Of a stretch of DNA of 64,000 nt, positions 1-7,890 are shown piece after piece. The stretch's first letter is position 1. Every line of letters begins with the position of its first letter. A program made the position numbers and the translations under genes. The notes under the pieces were generated by a model. It made no database searches. It was not told the DNA's origin and saw only the letters and a list, made by a program, of their open reading frames with translations. Origin of the DNA: Kitasatospora sp. Root107 (GTDB taxonomy: Bacteria > Actinomycetota > Actinomycetes > Streptomycetales > Streptomycetaceae); assembly GCF_001424875.1 (NCBI RefSeq), contig NZ_LMCT01000001.1, positions 610,886 to 674,885 of the forward strand. Reading direction: 5' to 3'.

Positions 1-274
1 GGACATCTGACTTCAGGTTAGCGATCAGCAACACCAGCGGGATACCCACGGTGACGGGCCCACCCCCCACGCGCCCTGCCAAATGCCCCTGTGCGCCCCC
101 TGTTACGCCGTCTGGGCCCCTTCGTCTCCTACCCGCCCCCGACACCCCGGAACCCGTCCGGCAGTTGCCCGTCAGCGCCGACCGCCGTCACCGGTACGGG
201 TGACAATGCCGCCCGGCCGGAACCGACCAGGCCACGGGCCGTAACCCCACTCACGGACGGTAGTTGAGCAGCAC
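1..274. other. Intergenic leader, no gene seen
   Basis: No convincing coding frame is seen in the first 274 bases. The only signal is TAGTTG at 261-266, eight bases before the GTG start of the next gene, which fits a -10 box for a leaderless or near-leaderless transcript. The gene to the left lies outside the window. Confidence 0.4.
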
Positions 275-970
275 GTGGAAGACACCCCGGAAGCCCCCGA
301 GTCGGGCCTGCCCAAGCCGCTCAGCGCGGCCCTCAGCTACGTCGAGGACCGTCACTGGGAGGTCGCGCCCGGGACGTGGCTGCTCGACGACGACGGCCCG
401 GCCCGCTGCTCGTGCGGCGACCTGCGCTGTGTACTGCCCGGCGCACACCCCACGCACGCGGAGTGGCGGAACAAGGCCAGCGCCGGGCCCGGCGTGGTCC
501 GCCGCTGGTGGTCGGAGCACCCGGGGGCGTCGATCCTGCTGCCCACCGGCCGGTTCTTCGACGTACTGGACGTACCGGAGGTGGCGGGCTGTCTGGCGCT
601 GGCCCGGATGGAGCGGCTGAACCTCCAGCTCGGCCCGGTGGTGGCCGCACCCGCCTCGTCCGGTCAGTCCGGGCGTCGGCTGCTCTTCCTGGTACTGCCG
701 GGGGTGGTGGCCAAGCTGCCCGAGATGCTCCGCCGGCTCGGCTGGGGTTCCGGCCGGCTGGACCTGGTGGCCCGCGGCGAGGGCGACTGGATCGTCGCGC
801 CGCCCTCCCGGGTCGGCCAGTTCGGCCCGACCAGGTGGGCCAGGCCGCCGTCCGAGCTGAACCGCTGGCTGCCGGACGCCGAGGACCTGATCAGCCCGCT
901 GGCGTACGCCTGCGGCCGGGAGGCGCCGCCGCTGCGGCCGACGGCCAACCAGCCGGCGGCGGTGCACTGA
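275..970 (+). CDS. Bifunctional DNA primase/polymerase-like (PrimPol N-terminal) protein
   Basis: A 231-aa protein resembling the short Streptomyces proteins annotated as bifunctional DNA primase/polymerase N-terminal domain. Visible landmarks are a Cys/His cluster (C45, C47, C52, H58, H61) that may bind zinc and the segment FFDVLDV around residues 94-100, where the two aspartates (D96, D99) sit where PrimPol enzymes carry a metal-binding acidic motif. There is no helicase domain, so unlike plasmid primases it stands alone and replication activity is unproven. The GTG at 275 is chosen because it gives the expected N-terminus; TAGTTG lies 8 nt upstream and no Shine-Dalgarno is seen. It is followed by about 400 bases without a gene. 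Family assignment is from recall of related proteins. Confidence 0.75.
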   Translation: MEDTPEAPESGLPKPLSAALSYVEDRHWEVAPGTWLLDDDGPARCSCGDLRCVLPGAHPTHAEWRNKASAGPGVVRRWWSEHPGASILLPTGRFFDVLDVPEVAGCLALARMERLNLQLGPVVAAPASSGQSGRRLLFLVLPGVVAKLPEMLRRLGWGSGRLDLVARGEGDWIVAPPSRVGQFGPTRWARPPSELNRWLPDAEDLISPLAYACGREAPPLRPTANQPAAVH

Positions 971-1319
971 ACCACTGTTGACGGCGGCTCAGCCGCCCCT
1001 TCGAACTGCCGCTCTACACCTATCGGGTGAGGGTGCGCACCGCGCGGGACCACGCGCGCGACTGACGGGCCTTGTCTCCCACCGGAGTCGGGGCCCGTCA
1101 CACGTTTGCCCGGATAAGACACCGATGTACCCGGTCGGCCGGGGTGGAAGCCGCTCGTACGAGTGACAGAGCTCAAGGATTGCCAAGATCTGCCGAGGGG
1201 AGGAATTGCTCCGAGAGGGACCGCAGGAGGGGCGCTCGGACGGGGAAGCCGAGGGAAGCGGATCGGGGGGGCTCTCGGGGGACGGTGGGGGACCGGAGGG
1301 GGATCGGTGGGGGACGGCG
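971..1319. other. Non-coding gap with a G-rich tract (possible G-quadruplex)
   Basis: The gap between the PrimPol-like gene and the dmdR1 terminator holds no supported gene. From about 1198 the plus strand turns purine-rich, and between 1265 and 1313 there are five runs of five to seven G (1265-1271, 1277-1281, 1287-1291, 1298-1302, 1309-1313) separated by 5-6 bases, a strong formal G-quadruplex motif. Confidence 0.6.
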
Positions 1320-1349
1320 GAGCCCGGTGCCAGGGGAGGCACCGGGCTC
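1320..1349 (-). terminator. Stem-loop terminator after dmdR1
   Basis: A perfect 12-bp stem (1320-1331 with 1338-1349, GAGCCCGGTGCC arm) and a 6-base loop lie 19 bases beyond the dmdR1 stop. There is no T-tract, which is common for terminators in GC-rich actinomycetes. Confidence 0.8.
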
Positions 1350-1367
1350 GGCCACACCAGGTCCGGG

Positions 1368-2066
1368 CTACTGCACCTCGGCGACGAACAGGTGCACGGC
1401 GATGTCCTTGGGAAGCTCGGCCGCACTCTCGCCGGAGCCGACCAGCACGCCACCGTCCGCGCCGGCACTGACCCTGACCGTGTGGCCCGGGCGGATGCCG
1501 GCCCGGCGCAGCGTGAGCATCAGGCCCTCGTCGGTCTGGATCGGCTCACCGATCCGGCGCACCACCACGTTGACCCCGGACTCGCCCGGCTTCACCGAGT
1601 CCAGGGTGGCCAGCGCGGCGTCGAAACCCTCGCCCTCGGCCCGGGTGTCACCGAGCTCCTCCAGGCCGGGGATCGGGTTGCCGTACGGGGACTGGGTGGG
1701 GTGGCCGAGCATGGCGAGCACCTTGCGCTCGACCGTCTCGCTCATCACGTGCTCCCAGCGACAGGCCTCCTCGTGCACCTGCTCCCACTCCAGGCCGATC
1801 ACGTCCACCAGCAGGCACTCCGCGATCCGGTGCTTGCGCATCACCCGGACGGCGAGCCGCCGGCCCTCCTCGGTCAGTTCCAGGTGCCGGTCGCCGGCCA
1901 CCTGGAGCAGGCCGTCCCGCTCCATCCGACCGACCGTCTGGCTGACCGTCGGGCCGCTCTGCTCGAGCCGCTCCGCGATCCGGGCACGCATCGGGACGAT
2001 GCCTTCCTCCTCCAGCTCCAGGATGGTGCGAAGGTACATCTCTGTGGTGTCGATCAGCCCAGACAT
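1368..2066 (-). CDS. dmdR1: Iron-dependent DtxR-family repressor (DmdR1/IdeR type)
   Basis: A 232-aa iron-dependent repressor. When loaded with Fe(II) this family binds 19-bp iron boxes and shuts off siderophore synthesis and uptake genes. An N-terminal winged helix (about 1-70) is followed by the dimerisation and metal domain and a C-terminal SH3-like domain. The DtxR ligands are conserved at identical positions: M10, C102, E105 and H106 for the primary site, and H79, E83 and H98 for the ancillary site, so it should be a functional iron sensor rather than a MntR-type protein. ATG at 2066 is preceded by GGAG 9 nt upstream. It diverges from the SIS-domain gene. A candidate target in this window is the FecCD operon at 44.9 kb. 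A long antisense frame covers the gene (see findings). Confidence 0.95.
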   Translation of the reverse strand: MSGLIDTTEMYLRTILELEEEGIVPMRARIAERLEQSGPTVSQTVGRMERDGLLQVAGDRHLELTEEGRRLAVRVMRKHRIAECLLVDVIGLEWEQVHEEACRWEHVMSETVERKVLAMLGHPTQSPYGNPIPGLEELGDTRAEGEGFDAALATLDSVKPGESGVNVVVRRIGEPIQTDEGLMLTLRRAGIRPGHTVRVSAGADGGVLVGSGESAAELPKDIAVHLFVAEVQ

Positions 2067-2284
2067 CGCCGCTGGCTCCGTTCCTCGGTATCCTCACCGC
2101 CAATTCTGACGTACGGGGGAAGCAACCGTGGGCCCGCGACCCCTTCTTCCCCGGGCTTTCCGTCAGCTCGGGAGCTTTTCGTCACTGTTGACAGCGGCCA
2201 CCCCGAGGCCGCACGGTGCTGGCCGTAGCTTTCTCCCACAGCTGCGGTCTGGACCACCGGGCCGCCTCAGGGTACGGAGATCTG
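2067..2284. promoter_or_regulatory. Divergent promoter region dmdR1 / SIS gene
   Basis: This 218-bp region separates divergent genes and should hold both promoters. A consensus-like -35 hexamer TTGACA is present at 2188-2193 on the plus strand, but no convincing -10 box follows at the normal distance, so the promoter itself is only tentative. No iron box was seen here. Confidence 0.4.
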
Positions 2285-3034
2285 ATGAACGACCTGGTCG
2301 GGCAGTACTTCGACGCCGCGGTGGAGCACCTGCACCGGATCAGGACCGAAGAGGCCGGCTCGATCGACCGGGCGGCCGAGCTGCTGGCCGAGGCGGTGGC
2401 AAACGGCAGCCGAATCTTCACCTTCGGCGCCGGGCACTCCTCGCTGGCCGCCCAGGACGTGGTCTACCGGGCCGGCGGCCTGGTGGTGATCAACCTGTTG
2501 AACGTGCCCGGCATGACCGGGGTGAACGTGATGCCCGCACCGCTCGGCAGCGCGCTGGAGCGGGTCTCCGGGCTGGCCACCACCACCCTGGACCTCACCC
2601 CGGCCCGGGCGGGCGACCTGCTCTTCGTGATCTCGCTCTCCGGCCGCCAGACCATGCCGGTCGAGCTGGCCCAGCACGCCAGGGCCCGCGGCCTGACCGT
2701 GATCGGCGTGACCTCGCTGGCGTACCCGGGCGAGGTCAGCTCCCAGCACTCCTCGGGGACGTACCTCAAGGACCACTGCGACGTGGTGCTGGACAGCAAG
2801 ATCGCGGTCGGTGACGGCGAGCTGAGCCACCCCGCCGCCGGGACCACCTTCGGTTCGGTCTCCACCATCGTCACCAGCGCGCTGATGCAGGCGGTGGTCG
2901 CCTCGGCGGTCGGCCGGCTGGCCGACCGGGGCATCACTCCCCCGCTGTTCCGCTCCGGCAACGTGGACGGCGGCACCGAGTGGAACGTCAAGGTGATGGC
3001 GGACAACGCCGAGCGGATCTACTACACCTTCTGA
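2285..3034 (+). CDS. SIS (sugar isomerase) domain protein
   Basis: A 249-aa single SIS-domain protein of the type seen next to the DmdR1 gene in Streptomyces (UPF0309-like). SIS domains bind phosphosugars, as isomerases, as sensors, or in MurQ- and glucokinase-regulator-like roles. The Ser/Thr-rich phosphosugar-binding segments are visible as FGAGHSSLAAQDV (about residues 42-54) and ISLSGRQT near residue 118. The ATG at 2285 is chosen because GGAG (2276-2279) lies 5 nt upstream; a longer frame reaching back to 2216 lacks such a site. It diverges from dmdR1 and is followed after 148 bases by the DUF4231 gene on the same strand. The substrate is unknown. Confidence 0.85.
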   Translation: MNDLVGQYFDAAVEHLHRIRTEEAGSIDRAAELLAEAVANGSRIFTFGAGHSSLAAQDVVYRAGGLVVINLLNVPGMTGVNVMPAPLGSALERVSGLATTTLDLTPARAGDLLFVISLSGRQTMPVELAQHARARGLTVIGVTSLAYPGEVSSQHSSGTYLKDHCDVVLDSKIAVGDGELSHPAAGTTFGSVSTIVTSALMQAVVASAVGRLADRGITPPLFRSGNVDGGTEWNVKVMADNAERIYYTF

Positions 3035-3182
3035 GCCATCGCCTGCTCGGCACCCAACCGCTCGTCAGTTCCCCTGTGATCATGGCCAGTTGACACGCAT
3101 ACTGACCGGACACCGAGCGTACCGCCGCTCCGTCGGGGGCAGTAGGTACCTGCTGACGCAGAGGCGAGGGGCGGGGGTCCAG

Positions 3183-4172
3183 ATGGTGGCGGCTGGTGCC
3201 GGGCGTTCGATGGGATGGGTCCGCGAGGACGAGCTGCTGCCCGAGCTGTTCTGGACGGCGGACTCCTCCTCGCTCCAGGGCCAGCGGCGCGCGGTCGCAC
3301 TGTCCCGCTGGGAGTTGGTGCTGCTGGTGCTGGCGGCCTTCGCCGGTTCGGCCGACGGCAGCTGGTGGGCCTGGGCGGCGGCCCTCGCCTACCTGCTCAC
3401 GGTCGGCCTGGCCACCGTGACCGGCCGGCAAAACCCGCAGGGCCTCTGGTACGAGGGCCGGGCCGCCGCCGAGTCGGTCAAGACGCTGTCCTGGAAGTAC
3501 GCGGTCCGGGCCGACGCCTACCAGCCGCCACCGAAGACCCTGCCGGACGCCGAGCGGCTCTACGACGTCCAACTCGGCGGTGTGATCAACCAGTTCGGTA
3601 CCAGCCGGGCGATCCCGCAGCTCGGCCGGGTGCAGGCCGAGCTGCAGTCCTGGCGCGGCCCACTGGCCGGGCGGCCGCCGACCCACCCCCAGATCACCGA
3701 CACCATGCGGCAGTTGCGCGACCAGCCACTGACCGTCCGGCGCGAAGTCTACCTGCGCGAGCGGGTCAGGACCCAGCGGGAGTGGTACCGGAACAAGGCC
3801 AGGTACTGCACCAACGCGACCCGGTGGGCCGACCTGCTGGGCGTGGTGCTGCCGCTCACCGGGCTGGTGCTGGCGGTCCTGCGGGCCCTCGGCGAGTTCA
3901 CCTTCGACGCGCTCGGCGCAGTCTCCGCGGTGGCCGCCTCGGTCTCCGCCTGGGCGCAGCTGCGGCAGTACCGGCCGCAGGCCGCCGCGTACTCCATCGC
4001 CGCCTCCGAACTCGCGGTGATCGAGACCCAGTTGACCCAGCTCGCGGTGGACGCACCGGACGCCGAGGAGAACTGGGCCCGGCTCGCCCGGGACTCCGAG
4101 GACGCGATCTCCCGTGAGCACACCACCTGGCAGGCCCGACGCGAGGTGCGCACCACCGACGCACCGCTCTAG
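3183..4172 (+). CDS. DUF4231/SLATT-like four-TM membrane protein
   Basis: A 329-aa integral membrane protein. Two hydrophobic helices near the N-terminus (about residues 40-80) are followed by a long soluble, charged region. A second closely spaced helix pair (about 222-262) then lies before a soluble C-terminal helix rich in Glu/Ala. The second half matches the DUF4231 pattern, which belongs to the SLATT group of 2-TM proteins often predicted to act as pore-forming effectors in conflict systems, although many members are housekeeping orphans. The ATG at 3183 follows a G-rich stretch; a second ATG at 3210 is possible. It is followed by the hydrolase gene 40 bases later, so the two may be co-transcribed. 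No nucleotide-sensor or SMODS partner lies nearby. Confidence 0.65.
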   Translation: MVAAGAGRSMGWVREDELLPELFWTADSSSLQGQRRAVALSRWELVLLVLAAFAGSADGSWWAWAAALAYLLTVGLATVTGRQNPQGLWYEGRAAAESVKTLSWKYAVRADAYQPPPKTLPDAERLYDVQLGGVINQFGTSRAIPQLGRVQAELQSWRGPLAGRPPTHPQITDTMRQLRDQPLTVRREVYLRERVRTQREWYRNKARYCTNATRWADLLGVVLPLTGLVLAVLRALGEFTFDALGAVSAVAASVSAWAQLRQYRPQAAAYSIAASELAVIETQLTQLAVDAPDAEENWARLARDSEDAISREHTTWQARREVRTTDAPL

Positions 4173-4212
4173 TGCCGCGCGTCTTCCGGACCACTTCTCA
4201 GGAGGTAGCCAC

Positions 4213-5088
4213 GTGGTGTTGCAACTGGTCGAGGCGGGCGACTCCCGCTCACTCGCGGTCGAGACCTTCGGCGATCCGCACGGGCGGCCGGTGTTCGTCC
4301 TGCACGGCACCCCGGGCAGCCGGGTCGGCCCGTACCCCCGGACCTCCGTGCTCTACCGCCTCGGGGTCCATCTGATCGCCTTCGACCGGCCCGGCTACGG
4401 GGACTCCACCCGGCTGCCCGGCCGCCGGGTGGCCTCGGCGGCGGCCGACGTGGAGGCCATCTCGGACGCGCTGGGGCTGGACGAGATCGCCATCCTCGGC
4501 CGCTCCGGCGGCGGGCCGCACGCGCTGGCCTGCGCCGCCCTGCTGCCGCACCGGGTCAGCCGGGTGGCCGCGCTGGTCAGCCTCGCGCCACGGAACGCCG
4601 AGGGCCTGGACTGGTACGCCGGGATGACCGCGTCCAACGTGCACGCCTACCAGGAGGTGGAGCGCGGGCAGCACCGGTTCGCCGCCTCGTTCCAGGCCAG
4701 GTCCCGCCGGATCAGGGCCGACCCGGCCAGTGTGATCGAGGGCCTGGTCCCCGAGTTACCGCCCACCGACCGGGCCCTGGTGACCGACTCGGGCATCCGG
4801 CAACGGCTGATCTCCACCTACCGGCAGGCGTTCCGGAACAGCGCCGACGGCTGGATCGACGACGTGCTGGCCTTCACCACCGACTGGGGCTTCAAGGTCG
4901 AGGACATCGCCGTGCCGACCCGGTTCTGGCACGGCGCGGACGACCAGTTCTCCCCGGTCGACCACTCCCGCTGGCTGGCCGACCACATCCCCGGCGCCGA
5001 GCTCTACCTGGAGCCCGGCGCCGCCCACTTCGGCGCGCTGCAGGTGATGGCCGAGGCGATGCGCTGGGCCGCGGCCGCTACGGACTGA
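4213..5088 (+). CDS. Alpha/beta hydrolase
   Basis: A 291-aa alpha/beta-hydrolase fold enzyme. It shows the oxyanion-hole motif HGTPGSR (31-37), the FDRPGYGDS turn (58-66), the nucleophile elbow GRSGG with Ser98, a late acid in GADDQF and the catalytic His in GAAHFG near the C-terminus, so the triad appears intact. The closest general groups are epoxide hydrolase, haloperoxidase or proline iminopeptidase-like hydrolases; the substrate cannot be read from sequence. The start is the GTG at 4213, preceded by GGAGG (4201-4205) at 7 nt; the longer frame from 4114 overlaps the upstream gene and has no ribosome site. The 3' end overlaps the convergent dehydrogenase gene by 11 bp. Confidence 0.88.
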   Translation: MVLQLVEAGDSRSLAVETFGDPHGRPVFVLHGTPGSRVGPYPRTSVLYRLGVHLIAFDRPGYGDSTRLPGRRVASAAADVEAISDALGLDEIAILGRSGGGPHALACAALLPHRVSRVAALVSLAPRNAEGLDWYAGMTASNVHAYQEVERGQHRFAASFQARSRRIRADPASVIEGLVPELPPTDRALVTDSGIRQRLISTYRQAFRNSADGWIDDVLAFTTDWGFKVEDIAVPTRFWHGADDQFSPVDHSRWLADHIPGAELYLEPGAAHFGALQVMAEAMRWAAAATD

Positions 5089-6031
5089 CGAGAGTGGGTG
5101 GCTGACCACCCGTCAGGACCGCGAGCAGGTTGTCCACCGCCAGGTTGCCCATCGCCTGCCGGGTCTGCACGGTGGCGCTGCCCAGGTGTGGGGCGAGCAC
5201 GGCGTTCGGCTGGGCCAGCAGCGCCGCCGGGACGGCCGGTTCGCGCTCGAAGTTGTCCACGGCGGCCGCCGCGAGGTGCCCGGAGGCGAGGGATTCGGCC
5301 AGATCTTCTTCGTTCACCACTCCGGCCACCACGCTCACCAGCACGGCCCCGGCGGGCAGTTGGGCGAACCGGTGCCGGTCCACCAGGTGGCGGGTGGCGG
5401 CGCTGAGCGGGCAGGTCACCACCAACACCTGGGAGCGGGCGAAGAGTTCGTCCAGCGGCAGCCATTCGGCCCCGGCCTCGTCCGCCGCCGGGAGGCGGTT
5501 GCGGTTGTGGTAGGCCACCGGCATCTCGAAACCGACGGCCCGCCGGGCCACCGCCTGGCCGATCCGGCCCATGCCGAGGATGCCCAGCTGAGTACCGGTC
5601 AGCTCCATGCCGAGCAGCATGGTCGGTGCCCAGGCCCAGGGTTCGCCGGAGCGCAACAGCCGCTCGCCCTCCCCCAGCCGGCGGGTGGCGGCGAGCAGCA
5701 GCGCCCAGGTGAAGTCCGCGGTGGCGGCGGTCAGCACGCCCGGGGTGTTGCTGACCAGCACGCCCCGGGCCGCGCAGGCCGCGCGGTCGACGTTGTGGGT
5801 GCCGACCGCGTGGTTGGCCACGATCCGCAGCCCCGGACCGGCCGCCGCCAGGAACTCGGCGTCCACCACGTCGTCCAGTGTGGTGATCACCCCGGCCTTG
5901 CCGCGCACCGCCGCGAGCAGTGCGGCCCGCGTCATCGGCCGCTCCTCGTCGTGCGAGGTCACCTCGACGTACGGGGCCAGCCGTTCCACCACACCGGGCG
6001 CCAGCCGCCGGGTCACCAGTACCGATTCCAT
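5078..6031 (-). CDS. D-2-hydroxyacid dehydrogenase family protein lacking the catalytic Arg
   Basis: A 317-aa D-isomer-specific 2-hydroxyacid dehydrogenase. The NAD-binding Rossmann motif GMGRIG is at 153-158, and the catalytic Glu (E264, in FEREP) and His (H282, in APHLGS) are present. The position that is normally the substrate-carboxylate Arg in the V-N-x-x-R-G motif reads VSVVAG, giving Ala236. DNA around 5330 supports this reading directly. Either the enzyme accepts an unusual substrate or it is no longer a normal dehydrogenase. ATG at 6031. It begins 14 bases after the beta-galactosidase stop on the same strand, so it is probably the second gene of that operon and may act on a sugar-derived acid. 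Confidence 0.85.
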   Translation of the reverse strand: MESVLVTRRLAPGVVERLAPYVEVTSHDEERPMTRAALLAAVRGKAGVITTLDDVVDAEFLAAAGPGLRIVANHAVGTHNVDRAACAARGVLVSNTPGVLTAATADFTWALLLAATRRLGEGERLLRSGEPWAWAPTMLLGMELTGTQLGILGMGRIGQAVARRAVGFEMPVAYHNRNRLPAADEAGAEWLPLDELFARSQVLVVTCPLSAATRHLVDRHRFAQLPAGAVLVSVVAGVVNEEDLAESLASGHLAAAAVDNFEREPAVPAALLAQPNAVLAPHLGSATVQTRQAMGNLAVDNLLAVLTGGQPPTLVSP

Positions 6032-6045
6032 GTCCCGAACCCTAC

Positions 6046-7803
6046 TCAACCCAGGTCGGCCGCCTCCCGCAGCTCCACCGAGCGCGGGTTCGCCTCGCCG
6101 AGTTCGAGCACCACCAGCTCGTTCACCCCGGCCCGGAGCAGCGGCTGCGGGCAGAACAGCGTGACCTGCGGACCGCGCTCGTCGTAGCTGCCGAGCAGGA
6201 AGCCGTTCACCCAGAGCCGGCCACGTCGGCCGCCGGGCACCGCCAGGAAGGTGTCGCCCGTCGCGTCCAGGGTGAACTCCCCCCGCAGCACCGGCCCTTC
6301 GGCGGCGAAGTCGAGCGGCGGCAGGTCCGTACCCAGGTCGAGGACGGACGTCCGGCAGCCGTGCAGATACTGCCGCTCGTGCCTGACCCCGCCCGTGATG
6401 CCCTTCCGATCCCCGGTGCCGGGGCCGTAGTTGACCCGGCCGAGCGAGTCCACCAGCAGCTCCAGCGTCACCCCGCCGGGCACCGTGACGGCGTCGCCGG
6501 CCACTCCCCTGGCCAGCTCGGCCACCCGCTCGCCGTCCACCAGCAGCACCGCCCGGTCGTTCAACCCCTCGACGGTCAGCGGGAGTTCGGGCCGGTCCTG
6601 CGGCACCTGGAAGACGTACCTGACCACCCCGTGCTCGATCCCCAGCTCCTCGAAGGTGGGCGGCACCGGGTGCTCCGACTCCGGGCCGAACGGGATCGGC
6701 GCCGAACCGGTCAGCGCCACCGAGCGCGCGGCCAGCACCGGCGGCAGCTCCGGCAGCGCGGGAGTCCGGTCGTCCAGGTAGCGGGCCTGCTCGGGATGCT
6801 CGGCCGCGAACTCGGCCAGCACCGCCCGGAACAGCTCGTACTTCTCGGTCACCGCGCCGCGCTCGTCCAGCGGGGCGTCGTAGTCGTACGACGTGGTCAC
6901 CGGCTGGTACGGGGACTCGGTCCAGTCGGTCGAGTTGAACGGCGGGTCGGCGTGGTTGGCCCCCGCGCCGGTGCCGAAGTTGCTGCCCCCGTGCGCCATG
7001 TACAGGTTGACCGAGCCACCCGCCGCCAGCATCCGGCGCAGCGTGTCGGCGGCGTCGGCCGCGTCCCTGGTGTGGTGCGGCCGGCCCCAGTGGTCGAACC
7101 AGCCGTTCCAGTACTCCATGCAGAACGGCGGGTCCTGCGGCCGGTGCCGCCGCAGCGTCTCGAACGCGGCCTCCGGCTCCGAGCCGAAGTTCACCGTGGC
7201 CAGCACCCCGGGCAGGGTGCCGCCGGTCAGCATGTGGTCCTCCGGGCCGTCCGAGGTGAACAGCGGGACGTCCACGCCCCGGCGGAGCAGCCCGTCCGCC
7301 AGCTGCCGCAGGTACGCCCGGTCGCTGCCGTAGGAGCCGTACTCGTTCTCCACCTGGACCATCAGCACGTTGCCGCCCTGGGTGGTCTGACGCTCCACCA
7401 CCGAGGGCAGCAGCCGGTCGAAGAACCCGTCCACCGCGGCCAGGTACTCCGGGTCCGAGGTCCTGGCCCGGCGGCCCACCCGCGCGGTCAGCCAGCCGGG
7501 CAGCCCGCCGTTGTCCCACTCGGCGCAGATGTACGGGCCCGGGCGGACAATCGCCCACAGGCCCTGCCGGGCGGCCTCGTCCAGGAAGGCGGGCAGCTCG
7601 TCCAGCCGCCGGAACTCACCGGGCCGGGGTTCGTGCAGATTCCACGGGACGTACGTCTCGACGGTGTTCAGGCCCATCGCGCGCAGTGCGGCCAGCCGGG
7701 CGGGCCACTGCTCGGGGCGGGTGCGGAAGTAGTGCATGGCTCCGGAGAGGATCCGCAGCGGGCCACCGTCGAGCCGGAAGCCGGTGGAGTCATAGGTGAG
7801 CAT
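6046..7803 (-). CDS. Glycoside hydrolase family 35 beta-galactosidase
   Basis: A 585-aa beta-galactosidase that releases terminal beta-D-galactose. The N-terminal TIM barrel carries the GH35 acid/base motif VENEYG (151-156) and the nucleophile motif MEYWNGWFDHWG with Glu230; the C-terminal part (about 350-585) is beta-rich, as in other GH35 enzymes. There is no signal peptide, so it probably acts in the cytoplasm on imported oligosaccharides. ATG at 7803 is chosen because MLTYDSTGF is the usual GH35 N-terminus; a longer frame running up to 8127 would overlap the divergent regulator. It is the first gene of an operon with the 2-hydroxyacid dehydrogenase and is transcribed away from an AraC-family regulator 87 bases upstream, which is its likely controller. 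Confidence 0.93.
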   Translation of the reverse strand: MLTYDSTGFRLDGGPLRILSGAMHYFRTRPEQWPARLAALRAMGLNTVETYVPWNLHEPRPGEFRRLDELPAFLDEAARQGLWAIVRPGPYICAEWDNGGLPGWLTARVGRRARTSDPEYLAAVDGFFDRLLPSVVERQTTQGGNVLMVQVENEYGSYGSDRAYLRQLADGLLRRGVDVPLFTSDGPEDHMLTGGTLPGVLATVNFGSEPEAAFETLRRHRPQDPPFCMEYWNGWFDHWGRPHHTRDAADAADTLRRMLAAGGSVNLYMAHGGSNFGTGAGANHADPPFNSTDWTESPYQPVTTSYDYDAPLDERGAVTEKYELFRAVLAEFAAEHPEQARYLDDRTPALPELPPVLAARSVALTGSAPIPFGPESEHPVPPTFEELGIEHGVVRYVFQVPQDRPELPLTVEGLNDRAVLLVDGERVAELARGVAGDAVTVPGGVTLELLVDSLGRVNYGPGTGDRKGITGGVRHERQYLHGCRTSVLDLGTDLPPLDFAAEGPVLRGEFTLDATGDTFLAVPGGRRGRLWVNGFLLGSYDERGPQVTLFCPQPLLRAGVNELVVLELGEANPRSVELREAADLG

Positions 7804-7890
7804 GCCCCCAGCCTGCGGTAACCCGGCAGGCCGGTGCCATGGACAAAGCCCCGGCGGGTGTTGGATTGTCGGGCAGGAAGGAGGTGGGTG
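7804..7890 (+). promoter_or_regulatory. Divergent promoter region GH35 / AraC, candidate araC promoter
   Basis: On the plus strand TGGACA (7840-7845) and TGGATT (7862-7867) are spaced by 16 bases, a plausible -35/-10 pair for the regulator. A very strong ribosome site AAGGAGG (7878-7884) lies 6 nt before its ATG. The same 87 bases must contain the promoter and any AraC-type operator for the beta-galactosidase. Confidence 0.45.
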
